Below, piece after piece: positions 1 to 10,989 of a DNA stretch of 64,000 nt (position 1 is its first letter; each line of letters starts with the position of its first letter). The notes beneath the pieces are model-generated. The model worked only from the letters and a program-made list of their open reading frames with translations, was not told where the DNA came from and did no database searches. The DNA comes from Mesocentrotus franciscanus (taxonomy: Eukaryota; Echinodermata; Echinoidea; Camarodonta; Strongylocentrotidae): NCBI GenBank assembly GCA_037976565.1, contig CP137669.1:36110912-36174911 (forward strand), written 5' to 3'. A program made the translations under genes and the position numbers.

Positions 1-2500
1 GATGATAACTTTGGAATTTTGGAAATAAAAATGCGAAAATGGAAAGTGCTTTGATCACTTGGTAATGCTAAGGTTTGACTATATCAACAAAATCCAACTA
101 ATTCATGCTGCTTGGAAAGTAAGTAAACTCTCATGATAAAACACCTATAGAGATCAATGAAGACAAAGAAAAAATGATAAATATGAAGTACAGAGAGAGA
201 GAAAGAGAAAGAGAGAGAGAGCGCGCGGGTGGGGAGGGAATATAATGATTCAAGCAATAATTAATTATAGTTGCTACCTTTATGCAATTCTTTTTAACTA
301 GTTTATATGAATCATAGATATGAACTCTGATAGGAATGAATACATTTTGTATTTAATACATGTATATGATAAAAAGCATGATGCTGTTGTATTGTTTGGT
401 CATCTGCTAAAAAAACAAAATATAGTCTAATTTTTATTATGTTTCCTTCTATTTATAATTTGCTATAACCTGCCATTTAAAAAAATTATCAACAAGAAAG
501 CAATATGATTATGATAAACAATTATGCAATAACAATGATTCCCATCCTCCTGTGATAGCGGAATGACGTTTACATCATCAATGATTTATTGTGTGTGCGG
601 TTCGCCTAATCATAAATTCATCAGAAATTGATTAGTATCTATACTTTAAAAAAAAACAGTTATGGTTCTATTGTTGATAACAAAAAACAAAAATTTGTCC
701 AGCCTGAGACATAATTCATACGAATGCTTGCTCTCGTAAGATGGTCTTTTTCTCTCCCTCTCACCACCTACTGATTATGACATTACATTTTTACATTTAA
801 ATTGTGCACTGGTACACAGTGCAAAAATATATTTATATATACACTGTTGCTCATAAAGTTGAAATATTTTTTTTTACCCCAATTTATGGAATGATTTTGA
901 CAATGATTTATTCCTAATAGATCTAGATAATAGTTTACATTCTCAGATTTTATTGAATAATAAATGTTTGTTTTGCGTGACTGCTTAAGCATCTGTATGC
1001 TACTATGCTAATCAACTAGGGGTCCTACGCCCTTAAGTTATAACTGACAATAATGAGGATTAATGCCTCACAAAAGGGCATTATTGACACGGTTTTTATC
1101 CTGGGGCCTCACAGTTACAAGGCCATTACTTTGCCACTGAATCACGACTGTACGCAGCGGGGGCTAGGGTAGGAGGCATGAATTTCAGGAATAGATTTGT
1201 TTCATACAGGGGTTGTATAAAAACACATTTGCAATAATTATATTCAGGGTGAATGTATGATTTAAAACTTTCTTAAGAGAATATATATATTTTTTTAGTA
1301 CATGGCAAAAATTCATAGCTTTTAAATTTTTAATCGGTTTTTGCTCAAACTTTAACTGACCTGCTCCTCTCATTTTTTTTATATTACTATTAAGACGAGC
1401 TTAATACCGGGGTGGACTTCTTCTTTAATGAGCATAGGTGTACGAGGCGGAGGGTGGGGGTGCTTGAATGTCTACAGCCCCCAACTGGATTTTTTCTTTT
1501 TTTATTCGGGCAACCACCCCCTAGAATTCGAGGAGTGAGATGCCCGAATGAAGTGTCCGAATATGCCATTTCTGTAATTTCCACTACAAAAAAGGTTCGC
1601 TCCCCCGCGTAAGATTTAAAAACTGAAGAGTTCAGATTCGGCCCAAAGGCGTGATCCCTCTTCAGCGAAAATGTTTCTCTACGCCTATGTCAGGGAGCAG
1701 TGGCCACGTGATTTGAAGAGTTAAATGGACACGGATAGAAGTATCATGGGCCCAGTGATATGTAGGGAAATTGCCATTCAAGTACAGTGGTCGCACGTTC
1801 ATTTTGGGGTTCGTATTAGGTTTAGCGTCCATTTTAGCGTCTAATTTAGGTTTGGGGGCATGACTATCATAGAGCATTGAATTATAGTTTCGTTATTCCC
1901 ATATCAAGAGGCAATGGATGCAAAGGGACCGTGCCCCAGTGAAAACCCCAAAACAAGCTGTCTAGAAGTTATGTTTGGATAGGATGAATATTTAGAAAAC
2001 ATGAAGAGTAAAAGAGTAAAAACCCAATTCTTTTTCGTACATAACATAGTTTATACAAAACTGCAACATAATTATAACGAAGCTTTTTTATTATTCATAA
2101 ACGAACATAAATACAACATAATTCATTGTTCATAATTTCTCAATGTATAGGACTTAAATATATGACAATCACATAATAGGAAATATTACTGCACTACACA
2201 GTTATTTCATCCCAATAAACTAGAACAAGCATTGCTTTTTTTCAGAATAAGACTGAATACTTACAAAAAAATGAGTTTCATATTTCTCAACATATTATTA
2301 TACAGAATTGAAATTATGAGTTTTTCTTTTATGAAAACACAATCTACCCCCAAATCCTCTCCCTTCCTTTCCTCCTCTCTAACTCCTTGGACTTATCCCC
2401 CTCCCCCTTCCCCTCTCTCCTTCCCCTTCCCCCACCCCCTCCCTTCTACTTGTGGACAGGTTTCTTTACAATATCGAAATGACTTAAGTTGTTGACTTCG
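1..2500. other. Intergenic stretch without a recognisable gene
   Basis: I see no gene. There is a GA-rich microsatellite near 189-232 and a C/T-rich tract near 2340-2455. Short open frames overlap on both strands near 1390-1612 in a G-rich patch, but they show no motif and are probably chance or repeat-derived. Confidence 0.5.
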
Positions 2501-2819
2501 TTCCACCTTTACCTCACTCTCCCTAAAACTTCCCAGTTTTCCCATTTTCTCAGATGTAGGGAAAATTTATTTATCATCAATGCCAAATTCTTTTCCTCCA
2601 ATTCATCTTCCAAGAAACTGCGTTTAATTTCATCCATGGTTATAGATGAACTCCGTTCTCTTCCCATGAAAATCAAATACTTTACCAGAATTAAAAATTG
2701 ATTTACCAATCGCTCTTAAATTTCCTCGATCAATTAGTGATATTCAAAAATGTCTCCTCCCAATGTAGATTAGGTATGGATATAAAGCCAAATATATTAT
2801 TAAAGTCGCTCCATATCAA

Positions 2820-4952
2820 ACGAACTTTTTCACATTAAAAAAACAACTAACGATATGTCTCCTCTTCCTTTTTGCAGAAGCAACACAAATTAGTTTGGGC
2901 AATTCCAAATCGATACAAATGATGAATTGTGTATATAATTCCATGCAGTAGTTTAAATTTGAAATCCCTCAATCAGCTATATAATGTACATTGTCTTGGT
3001 CTCTTAAAAACGTCTTCAATGTCTTTATCAGAAAAACCATGTTTATCTTTTATTCTTTCAAAAATATTTGGTGGTATTGATTTCTGTTTTAAGAAATTCT
3101 GTGTAGATTTTTGTTGATACGATATCATTTATTTATATAATATTTGTTCCCAGTACAAACGCAATTCCTTGTACATCGAGAACCGTATCACTGTCTTTTC
3201 TCATATTTCTTTTCTAGCTAACTGGAAGTGTTTCATAAATTTTCTGTATTATTTTAAATCATTTATATTCAATCCCAGCTCCTCCATTAAAGATACAACT
3301 GTGTGTATTTGTATACAGTATTTTCACTCATCTACGAAATTGCTGACCGAATCCAAAAGAACATAATGTTTTGTATAGAAAGCTGCGCGACACCAAGTCA
3401 AAGGCTTTCTCAAAGTCATTAGCTATCAGAAACCCTGCCATGTTAGACGTATGAAAAACAACATCGTCAATTATTCTAATCGCTTCTCCTATAGTTCTTC
3501 CCTTCATAAACCCTATTTGATTTACCAGAACAATACCTTTAAAGACTTCTTTTATTCTTGTGGCCATTACTTTAGTCTTTAGAAACAATTTTATAGTCGA
3601 TATTGGCCTAGATAGTTTTGTACTAAATGTGGATCTTTCCCTTCTTTAGCTATTAATATAATAAAGGCCTGTTTATGTGATGCCAATAGTTCTTCCGAGA
3701 CATAGGCTTCATTGAAGGCACCTATTAGTAAATCTTTTATGTCTGACCAAAATGTATTGTAAAATTCAAATGCAGTTGTTTCTTCCAAATCTTCCCTAGA
3801 ATTTTGTAATTTGTAATTTGCTCATCACAATAGAATAGGTGTAATTTATTATTTTCCTTTTATTTGCACTTTCCTCTACAATACTATTTAGCTAGAATTA
3901 TGTAACGAATTTAATATCACATATTATCTTAATTACTATATTTATTATTATTTCTTAATTCAAAATATTATAATTGGACATTTAATTTTTTTAATTTCTT
4001 TTGTGTTAACTATATTTTCACTATATTTTATTATATCATATTATATTTATATCATATTTCAGCATATTTTATCATATTTATGTCATGGTTATAATCCTTT
4101 GATATTTCTTTACAATATTTTTTTTTAAACCAACTTATAACAAACTTTATAATTACGAACACATTTATACGAATTTCATATAATGTATCTCTACTCGGTG
4201 TGTCATCAGTAATTCTACTATTTCGTTATTCTTTATATTATGTATGGTTTTGTTCCAATGATTACTTTGTATCTTTATTGTATATGCACGGCCCCATTGT
4301 AAAACAGCCAAACAGCTGAACTGGGCTTTTACCGTGAATGAATAAATGAATCAAATCAAAAATCAAAAATTAAGTTTGGTATAAAACGTTTTTATATGGT
4401 TTAAAATGTCTTTCTCCTTATCACTAATTTCTCCTCCTTCATTAACTAATCTCTTAATGATGCCTTTCCTTGTATTTGCATGCAACAGCTGACTAAAATA
4501 CCTCGTGTCTCTGTCCCCACTTTCGTAGTATGATGCTCGGGATAGAATTTGTATGCATTCATAAATATATTCATAACTGTCTGCGAGTTCTTTTTTTTTT
4601 TAATTCCTTAACTTTTTCTTCAGTTACTCCTTTAATAATACTATGTTCTAACTTTTCAATTTCTTTTTTCAAGAAGTTCTCTTTTCTCTCTTCGATCTAT
4701 GGCTAATCTCTTTGAAAAGGCTTGTGTAAAGCTCTTTATTTTCATTTTCATATAGTCCCAGAGCACTCTCCTATCTTTAATTTCTAACTTCAGTTCCTTT
4801 TTCATTTGTTTAACATATTCTACGTTTGCACAAAGACTATTGTTAAATTTCCAATAAGATCCATTCTTCTTTTCTCTATTCTTTTCTGTTTTATTGTAGA
4901 GAACAGAAAAATTGATGAGTGGTAAGGTGCTAAAGAGGAAATTATATCGCAC
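2820..4952 (-). mobile_element. Decayed non-LTR (LINE) retrotransposon, ORF2 remnants
   Basis: Read on the minus strand, open pieces at 4952-4656, 3788-3591 and 3588-3328 give the usual order of a LINE ORF2: a linker with GSYWKFNNSL and LWDYMKMKIKSFT, then a reverse transcriptase start with YNTFWSDIKDLL and LIAKEGKDP, then GFMKGRTIGEAI and NDFEKAFD, which carries the first catalytic Asp. Weak C-terminal LINE similarity continues to about 2820, with a cysteine cluster (CCFCKKEEE). Stops and frame changes separate the pieces, so this is a dead copy. The endonuclease end is not recognisable. Assignment to a non-LTR element is firm; the clade (L1/Tx1-like) is a guess. Confidence 0.75.
3830..4375 (+). 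mobile_element. Probable 3' tail of a second non-LTR element, nested in the LINE
   Basis: This AT-rich segment interrupts the minus-strand LINE between its linker (4656-4952) and its RT start (3591-3788). It ends in an A-rich repetitive tail (atgaataaatgaatcaaatc, then repeated atcaaaa), as in CR1/L2-like elements in plus orientation. No protein is recognisable, so the call rests on position and tail only. Confidence 0.35.
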
Positions 4953-5063
4953 CTAATAACCAGCCCTTCCATCATGTTCATCATATCCAGCCTATAATTA
5001 ACCTATACGTAATATATGAAGCCTTTTGTACTGCGTAAATTATAGGGAGAGCGAGATGTATAG

Positions 5064-5067
5064 CTAC
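5064..5067. repeat. Left target-site duplication of the Gypsy element (CTAC)
   Basis: The four bases ctac precede the 5' LTR and recur at 14771-14774 directly after the 3' LTR, as expected for integrase-made duplications of 4-5 bp. Confidence 0.75.
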
Positions 5068-6836
5068 TGTAACCAGGTGACTGGTTTTAAAGACTAGTCA
5101 TATACCTTACCCCATTGCCACATAAAATGCTGGACCACATGACTCACTTTTTGCAAATATATTTAACACGTGACCCTTAACACATGACCCCACAACATAT
5201 TTTATGTTCCTTTGTCTATAATATCTTGAACTCGTGAACCCGCTCGACTCCTCGCAGTCCGTGTCACGAGTTTAACCAACACACATCTCCTCTTTGCCTC
5301 CTGTTATACAGGTAAATTATTATATTTTGTATTATACTTATTTTTAAGTAAATCATATTATCCTGTTATATAACTTTGTGCGGTTGTACTGACGTATGCA
5401 TGAATTTGTTCTGATTTGTAAATATCGTTATTTTAAGGGAAGAAACTTGAGTTGAGAAAATGGAACTTTCTCACAACTAAGTGAAGCGTTATATTGTACG
5501 GGTTAATGGTACCCGCGAATATGTATCCTCATCTGTCATTTACAACTTGATGGAAGAATCACTATTATATTTCACATTGTCCATAACTATTAGCTTTCTT
5601 GCTTAAATATATTAGCTAATCAATATTTTCTCGTTTATGAACCACTATGTTGATTCTAGTTAGCATTTTATATATTCTAGTTTGGGAGATATTATTACGA
5701 TTTTCCATATTCGATTTGATAACGTTTTGAGAGACTCCATCTCAGAAGGAGATGACCTTCGAACGTACAATGAACCGGTCAGACACTGCTAGTCTATGAG
5801 TCCGTACTTTCGTATGATACGTATCGAATTATTATGTCATTTATTTTGTTAGGATCTAACAATACCACGTCAAGATAATAATCATGTTAATATGTGTTCC
5901 GATATACCAGGGATTGGTGTGAAATTGGCTTACAACTTTATAATCATTTATCTATGATACAATAGTGTCTGCGTAATTAGACTATGTACGTTCGCATGGG
6001 GCGTAGGGAGTGACCGCATCGTTGAGTACAGAGAAAGGATTGTATATTACAACTTTTAACTACATGTATTACCTTGAAAGGTTTATTTGTCTCAACTATG
6101 TAAAGAGACGGTATTAGTAGCTGGAGCAAATGTGCTTTGGCCATCGCTATTATATGTGTATTAGTGGGTTTTATTATGGTCCAAAACGCTTATTTATCCA
6201 CTCCGCCCTTTAAAGTAGGAATCAATCTAAAGGACAACAATACTATTCATTTGCATTATATATGTCCAGTTTACGCAGGCATATATATATATTATTAGTC
6301 AGACATGTATAACCCTATATAGTTAATTCGTATAATGTTAGTTATAGTTTCTTCGTTATAATTATTTAGTACATATTTCCGATCGTCTTGTTTACTTCAT
6401 TGAGTTTAGTCGAGTTAAAAGAGATATTGGTTATCTTCGCAATTCAGCAGTTATACGTTTCATGTAATTTGTATTATGTTAATAGTTACTATAATTATCT
6501 ATTCTAGTGAATGATAAGTCTGTGTTTGATTAGATATAGGAGACGGACATGCTGTTGATATTTACTTTGCTATTTCATTTAGTGGCTAAGTTTGGATGTA
6601 AACATATATATTAGTAGGATAGAAACAGTAGTAGTGGGTTTGTGTTTATATTATCTGACATTGTTTGTTTGTATACGAATATTCAGCTATGTTTTATATT
6701 ATTACTTTTTATTAAAAGGCAGTCCGTGTCACGAGTTTAACCAACACACATCTCCTCTTTGCCTCCTGTTATACAGACTCATCTTATTTCATCTCTATTT
6801 TGGTACCCTACTATTACAAAAGTAACGAGGGCTACA
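5068..6836 (+). repeat. 5' LTR of the Gypsy element
   Basis: It is 1,769 bp, TG...CA, and matches 13002-14770 base for base except for three substitutions that I can see (within ttaaatatatt versus ttaaagatatt, ttcgtataatg versus ttcatataatg, and tatttcatc versus tatctcatc). A 58-bp block occurs twice within it, at 5254-5311 and 6719-6776. The short open frame at 6592-6825 is not a gene. Confidence 0.95.
5254..5311 (+). repeat. 58-bp direct repeat inside the LTR (first of two)
   Basis: The block from gcagtccgtgtcacg to ttatacag is repeated exactly at 6719-6776, and the 3' LTR carries the same pair at 13188-13245 and 14653-14710. The 1.4 kb between the copies starts with gtaaat and ends with aaaag, so it is bounded like an intron or like a segment inserted with duplication. 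Confidence 0.85.
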
Positions 6837-6838
6837 TT

Positions 6839-6856
6839 TGGCGTAATCGGCAGGAT
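6839..6856 (+). promoter_or_regulatory. Primer-binding site, tRNA-Ser type
   Basis: TGGCGTAATCGGCAGGAT begins two bases after the 5' LTR. Its reverse complement ends in CGCCA and agrees with the 3' end of animal tRNA-Ser (AGA/TGA type, ...CTGCCGACTACGCCA) with one mismatch in 18. The tRNA sequence is from memory. Confidence 0.65.
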
Positions 6857-6944
6857 CGGACGGATTGTCAGTCTTTTAAAACAGGACGGCACTATTGCGA
6901 AGGAAGAAGGACACACGACCGTGTTCCAACATTGACAGGGACGT

Positions 6945-7054
6945 ATCAGAACTGACGACGAACTTGAGCAGACGAGGATCTGGACTGACTGTGGGAAGGA
7001 TCAGAACTGACGACGGACTTGAGCAGACGAGGATCTGGACTGACTGTGGAAAGG
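6945..7054 (+). repeat. 55-bp tandem duplication in the gag leader
   Basis: Two nearly identical 55-bp units begin atcagaactgacgacg at 6945 and 7000, and a third begins at 7055 but diverges after a few bases. It lies in the untranslated leader between primer site and gag. Confidence 0.8.
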
Positions 7055-7425
7055 ATCAGAACAGACCCCAATCAAAGGAATAATCTATAATTGTTTTAAT
7101 TCATATAATTTTTGTCGCTTCAAATTTATTCGACAGTGACCAAGTTGTTTCGACCCTGTTAATCTAATCTACTCTTTTGCTTTCTCTTATTTATGATTGG
7201 AAAGTAGCCTTTGTTCAACCCATTCATCACAACTATTTTTTATCTTATCTGATGTAAACGTCTAAATCTAACAATTTCGTTCAAATTTTACCCGGCGGTT
7301 AGGTATTTTGTTTTATTAATCACGACCTGCCCACAGCTTCTCTATCCCCTGATATTTTCCTGACATTATCATAATCTTCATTTAAAGATTTTTTTGTAAA
7401 ACTCTACACTACCCCAAAATTTATA

Positions 7426-8193
7426 ATGGCCACTCGAGCAGAAGCAGATCTCATGTTCGATGCCCCACTCAACCTGTCGGCCCAACCGGAAGTACCACCC
7501 ACAACTGGGCCAGCATTCACCCAAGTGAGGGGAGTCCCTATCTTTAATGGGAGGGAATCAAAAATCTCAGTTGAAGATTGGGTAAGAGACATTGAGTATT
7601 TTTTCGTGGCTAGCCGTACCCCACCCTCTCTTCAATACTCCACCATCGTTAGGAATCTGGGAGGAGAAGCACGTCGCCTAATCCTTAATCTACCCCTGGA
7701 AGAGCAGACGGCAGCCGATGCATTGCAGGAGCTGAAGGCAGAGTATGGGGACACTCCAACAGAGGACCCATTCGCCGCCTTCTACGAGCGAATGCAACGG
7801 AATGGAGAGACTGCACAGTCGTACGCCATCGCGCTGCAGTCGCTCTTCCAGGAGATCCAGAGGGAATTCCCGACAGCCGTCACAGAAGCCCAGAGGGACT
7901 CGGTTTTGTGCACCCAGTTTATGCGAGGCCTTAGGGAGGAGGATCTGAGGCTTCGCCTCGCACCAATGAGGCCTCGGGTGATGACCTTTAGGAACCTGCG
8001 GGAGGAGGTCCGACGGATCGCGAGGGAGCGCCATACCAAGGCAAGGAGGCCCGCGACTGTGTACGCACAGCAGTCATCTAACAATCCGGATGAGAGCCAG
8101 GGGAGGCTCGCTCAAATATCCAAGAACACGGAGGACGTGTTGAGGCTGGTAGCGGATATCCGGGACCAGCAGGGGAGACCGATGAGCGGGTAG
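7426..8193 (+). CDS. Gag, capsid part (truncated by a frame change)
   Basis: This 255-residue frame starts MATRAEADLMF and is rich in charged helices typical of Gypsy capsid proteins, including EDWVRDIEYFF, FYERMQRNGETAQSYAIAL and FMRGLREEDLRLRLA. It would form the particle shell around the RNA. It ends early at the stop at 8191-8193. The coiled C-terminal part and zinc knuckle continue in the next frame, so a base has been lost near 8160-8190. Gypsy Gag proteins normally carry the knuckle in the same protein. Confidence 0.85.
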   Translation: MATRAEADLMFDAPLNLSAQPEVPPTTGPAFTQVRGVPIFNGRESKISVEDWVRDIEYFFVASRTPPSLQYSTIVRNLGGEARRLILNLPLEEQTAADALQELKAEYGDTPTEDPFAAFYERMQRNGETAQSYAIALQSLFQEIQREFPTAVTEAQRDSVLCTQFMRGLREEDLRLRLAPMRPRVMTFRNLREEVRRIARERHTKARRPATVYAQQSSNNPDESQGRLAQISKNTEDVLRLVADIRDQQGRPMSG

Positions 8194-8195
8194 CT

Positions 8196-8426
8196 TCCCT
8201 GGACAGAAGAATAAGGGCCTTGGAGGTGCAAGGGCCGGCTGCATCTATGAACCCTTCATCTACGCGCCCTCCATCGGACTGCTGGGAGTGTGGCCAGAAG
8301 GGGCACTGGAGGAGGGATTGCCCAAATCGGAGGAGGACCCCGACCAGTTCGGACATAACCGGCAGCCAAGGTGACGCCCTACACCAAGCGGGTCGTTTAA
8401 ATGGATTCGGCCCGCACCGAAGGTAA
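8196..8426 (+). CDS. Gag, nucleocapsid zinc knuckle (out of frame with the capsid part)
   Basis: A single CCHC knuckle, CWECGQKGHWRRDC, lies at about 8281-8322. It binds the genomic RNA. The frame has no start of its own and is the displaced end of gag. Its stop is at 8424-8426, 22 bases after the slippery heptamer at 8396-8402. Confidence 0.8.
   Translation, partial: SLDRRIRALEVQGPAASMNPSSTRPPSDCWECGQKGHWRRDCPNRRRTPTSSDITGSQGDALHQAGRLNGFGPHRR
8396..8402 (+). promoter_or_regulatory. Probable programmed -1 frameshift site, TTTAAAT
   Basis: In the zinc-knuckle frame the codons read cgT TTA AAT, so the X XXY YYZ heptamer T TTA AAT sits in the correct register. The -1 frame is open from here into the protease. 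This fits the usual retroelement device for making Gag-Pol. I did not work out a downstream pseudoknot or stem. Confidence 0.55.
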
Positions 8427-9556
8427 AGGAAGGGAGTGCGGGCAAAATTAATATAAATAATAGTTTACCATATAATAGTATCCATCAGAATAGAAATATA
8501 CCAGTCATCGGCCCCACAAACCAAGACACAGTAGTAATCAATGGTGTACACGTCTCTACACTAATTGATTCGGGTTCCCAGGTGACTACCGTTTCATCCT
8601 CCTTCATTTCCTCCCATCCTTCCCTCCGTATTTTATCCCCTACTCCCTCCCCGGTACAGATTAAAGGCGCTGGAAGTCACCCTTTGGCTCATGGAGGAGT
8701 TATCCTTATAGAGGTAGAGTGCCTGGGACGTACATATTCCAAGGTTCCAGCCTTCATCGTTCCCCCAGGGAGCTATGGACCTGGTGTCGACGCCCTCATC
8801 GGCACCAACCTTATCAGGCTAGCCCAGCAAGACCAGGTGAGGTTACATGGTGCGACATACCTGCATGAAGTGGAGAGACAGAATAAGGCATGGGCTGCTG
8901 CTTGTGCTGCCATCGAAAGCCATCGACCAGGGGATGCCCAGGGAAATCTGGGGATGGTAGTTCACCGTGGCCGAGGACGAAAAATTGAGCCGGGCTCGGA
9001 AGTGGAGGTCATGTGCCAGGTGGCCAGGAACTGCCCGAGCTGCACAGCTATGGTGGAACCTGTGGGGCATTCAACCAAGGGATCTCGGATGATGGTAGGA
9101 AGGACACTTGTAGATGCGTCTCCAGGTGGCTGGGTACCGATCCGAGTGTGGAATGTGTCCGATAAACCCATCACCATCGGCAAGAATGTCCCACTGGCTC
9201 AACTTTTCCTGGTGTGCGCCATAGAAGAATCTTCTGACGACCCGCCCACGCCCCTTTCAGGACCTTCTACATTGCTGGCAAATACCTCAGCGAGCTTCCC
9301 TGAACTGGACTTGACCAGCTCACCCATCACTCCGGAAGAGAAGTTGCGGCTGGAACATCTTCTTGCCAAATACTCGGACGTGTTCTCACAACATGACTTT
9401 GACTATGGGTGTGCTAAGGACATTCAACACGACATCCCACTTGTGGATGAAGATCCGTTCCGTCTCCCTTACCGGCGAATCCCCTGCTCAGTTCCAAGAG
9501 GTGAGACGACACATCCAGGAGATGGAACAGGCAGGAGTAATCAAGAAAAGTCATAG
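8402..9556 (+). CDS. Pol, aspartic protease and linker (first part of pol)
   Basis: The -1 frame after the slippery site is open to 9556. The retropepsin active site LIDSGSQVT is at about 8561-8587 and the second conserved strand ALIGTNLI at about 8792-8815. The protease cleaves Gag-Pol. The frame then runs through the linker TPEEKLRLEHLLAKYSDVFS to the start of the reverse transcriptase (PYRRIP, near 9466-9483). There the RT continues in another frame, so one or two bases are gained or lost in the C-run near 9480. Confidence 0.85.
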   Translation, partial: WIRPAPKVKEGSAGKININNSLPYNSIHQNRNIPVIGPTNQDTVVINGVHVSTLIDSGSQVTTVSSSFISSHPSLRILSPTPSPVQIKGAGSHPLAHGGVILIEVECLGRTYSKVPAFIVPPGSYGPGVDALIGTNLIRLAQQDQVRLHGATYLHEVERQNKAWAAACAAIESHRPGDAQGNLGMVVHRGRGRKIEPGSEVEVMCQVARNCPSCTAMVEPVGHSTKGSRMMVGRTLVDASPGGWVPIRVWNVSDKPITIGKNVPLAQLFLVCAIEESSDDPPTPLSGPSTLLANTSASFPELDLTSSPITPEEKLRLEHLLAKYSDVFSQHDFDYGCAKDIQHDIPLVDEDPFRLPYRRIPCSVPRGETTHPGDGTGRSNQEKS

Positions 9557-10327
9557 CCCATATGCTTCTCCCATTGTGGTGGTACGCAAGAAGGATGACT
9601 CCATTCGTCTGTGCATAGACTACCGTCACCTTAATAGTAAGACGAGACGGGATGCTTTCCCAATGCCTAGGATTGATGAGGCCCTCGATGCCTTGGGAAT
9701 GCAAAGTATTTCACCACCTTGGACTTAACAAGTGGGTATTGGCAGGTAAAGGTTGCGGAGAAGGATCGACCAAAGACAGCCTTTACGACTCCCATGGGGC
9801 TCTTTGAATGTATCCGGATGCCGTTTGGTCTCCAGAATGCTCCAGCAACCTTCCAGCGCCTGATGACATCATGCCTAGGGGACCAGCAGTTCGAGTCACT
9901 TTTAATCTACTTGGACGACATCATTGTTTTCTCTAGCTCCTTTGACGATCACCTCGATCGCCTGACACTGGTATTCAATCGACTCCGTCAACAAGGGTTG
10001 AAACTGAAACCTAGGAAGTGCCACCTCCTTCAGACCAAGGTCAAATATCTGGGCCATGTGATCAGCCAGGAGGGAATCGAGACTGACCCTGAGAAAACTT
10101 CATCTGTGACGGACTGGCCTCGTCCAAAGAACAGCAAAGACGTACGCAGGTTCTTGGGATTTACAGGGTACTACAGGAGGTTTGTCCCAGGATATGCAAA
10201 AACAGCAAAGCCATTGTTTCAGCTTACAGAAGGAGGTGGTCGACGCAAGGTTACCGGAAACCTCTCCCTCCCTTCAATTGGACCGAGGAATGTGAAGTGG
10301 CCTTCGAAATACTCAAATCCAAACTAA
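9484..10327 (+). pseudogene. Pol, reverse transcriptase (frame-broken)
   Basis: RT motifs are plain but lie in two frames: 9484 to about 9704 carries HSPYASPIVVVRKKDDSIRLC and DYRHLNSKT, and 9719 onward carries the finger-palm motif DLTSGYWQV, PFGLQNAPATFQR and the catalytic YLDDII, then the thumb with VKYLGHVIS and FLGFTGYYRRF. The frame changes near 9705-9718 and again near 10240-10290, before RNase H. YLDD is a normal variant of the YxDD box. This copy cannot make one continuous polymerase from the sequence shown. Confidence 0.9.
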
Positions 10328-10989
10328 CGTCTCCTCCAGTACTTGGCTTCCCAGACTTTGAGACCCCGTTCCTTCTCGAGGTTGATGCGTCTGGATCTGG
10401 CCTTGGGGCAGTCCTCAGTCAACTCCAGGATGGTAAGAAGAGGGTAATTGCTTTCGCAAGCAAGGCCTTAACACCATCGGAGAGCAAATATCCAGCCCAT
10501 AAGCTCGAATTCCTGGGGTTGAAGTGGGCTGTGGTAGACAAGTTCCGTGAGTATCTCCTAGGTCGCCGATTCCATGTCCTGACAGATAACAATCCACTCC
10601 TATATGTCACCAGTTCTGCAAAGCTGGATGCAACTGGCCAGCGATGGGTGGCAGCACTTGCAGACTTTGATTTCAGTGTGGAATACAGGAGTGGGAGGCT
10701 CAACGCCGCAGCGGACGCTCTTTCAAGGTTGCCAGAGGCGTCGGCTGGAGTACCAACTCAAGATGTGCAAGTTGACTGCGGCCACTTAGCAGTGTCAGCC
10801 GTTCTGCAAGGAGGATTGCAACCGGCTGGATTTGTACACCCACAGTTCTCCAGTTGGCCGCCAATGTATCTAGCCCAGGCTCACCCGGCAACCAAGAGGG
10901 AAGTGATACGGGTACACCCTCCATCGACATCATTCCAGTGGAAACTCTTGCTCGGCAGCAAAGATCGGATCCTGATCTGTCAGTTGTAA
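10270..10989 (+). CDS. Pol, RNase H domain
   Basis: The frame carries the RNase H acidic residues in order: LEVDASGSGLGAVL (first Asp), KLEFLGLKWAV (Glu), VLTDNNPL (Asp), and LNAAADALSR (last Asp). It degrades the RNA strand during reverse transcription. It reads out of frame with both RT and integrase: the integrase frame takes over between about 10800 and 10930, leaving a spurious end at 10989. Confidence 0.85.
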   Translation, partial: PFNWTEECEVAFEILKSKLTSPPVLGFPDFETPFLLEVDASGSGLGAVLSQLQDGKKRVIAFASKALTPSESKYPAHKLEFLGLKWAVVDKFREYLLGRRFHVLTDNNPLLYVTSSAKLDATGQRWVAALADFDFSVEYRSGRLNAAADALSRLPEASAGVPTQDVQVDCGHLAVSAVLQGGLQPAGFVHPQFSSWPPMYLAQAHPATKREVIRVHPPSTSFQWKLLLGSKDRILICQL

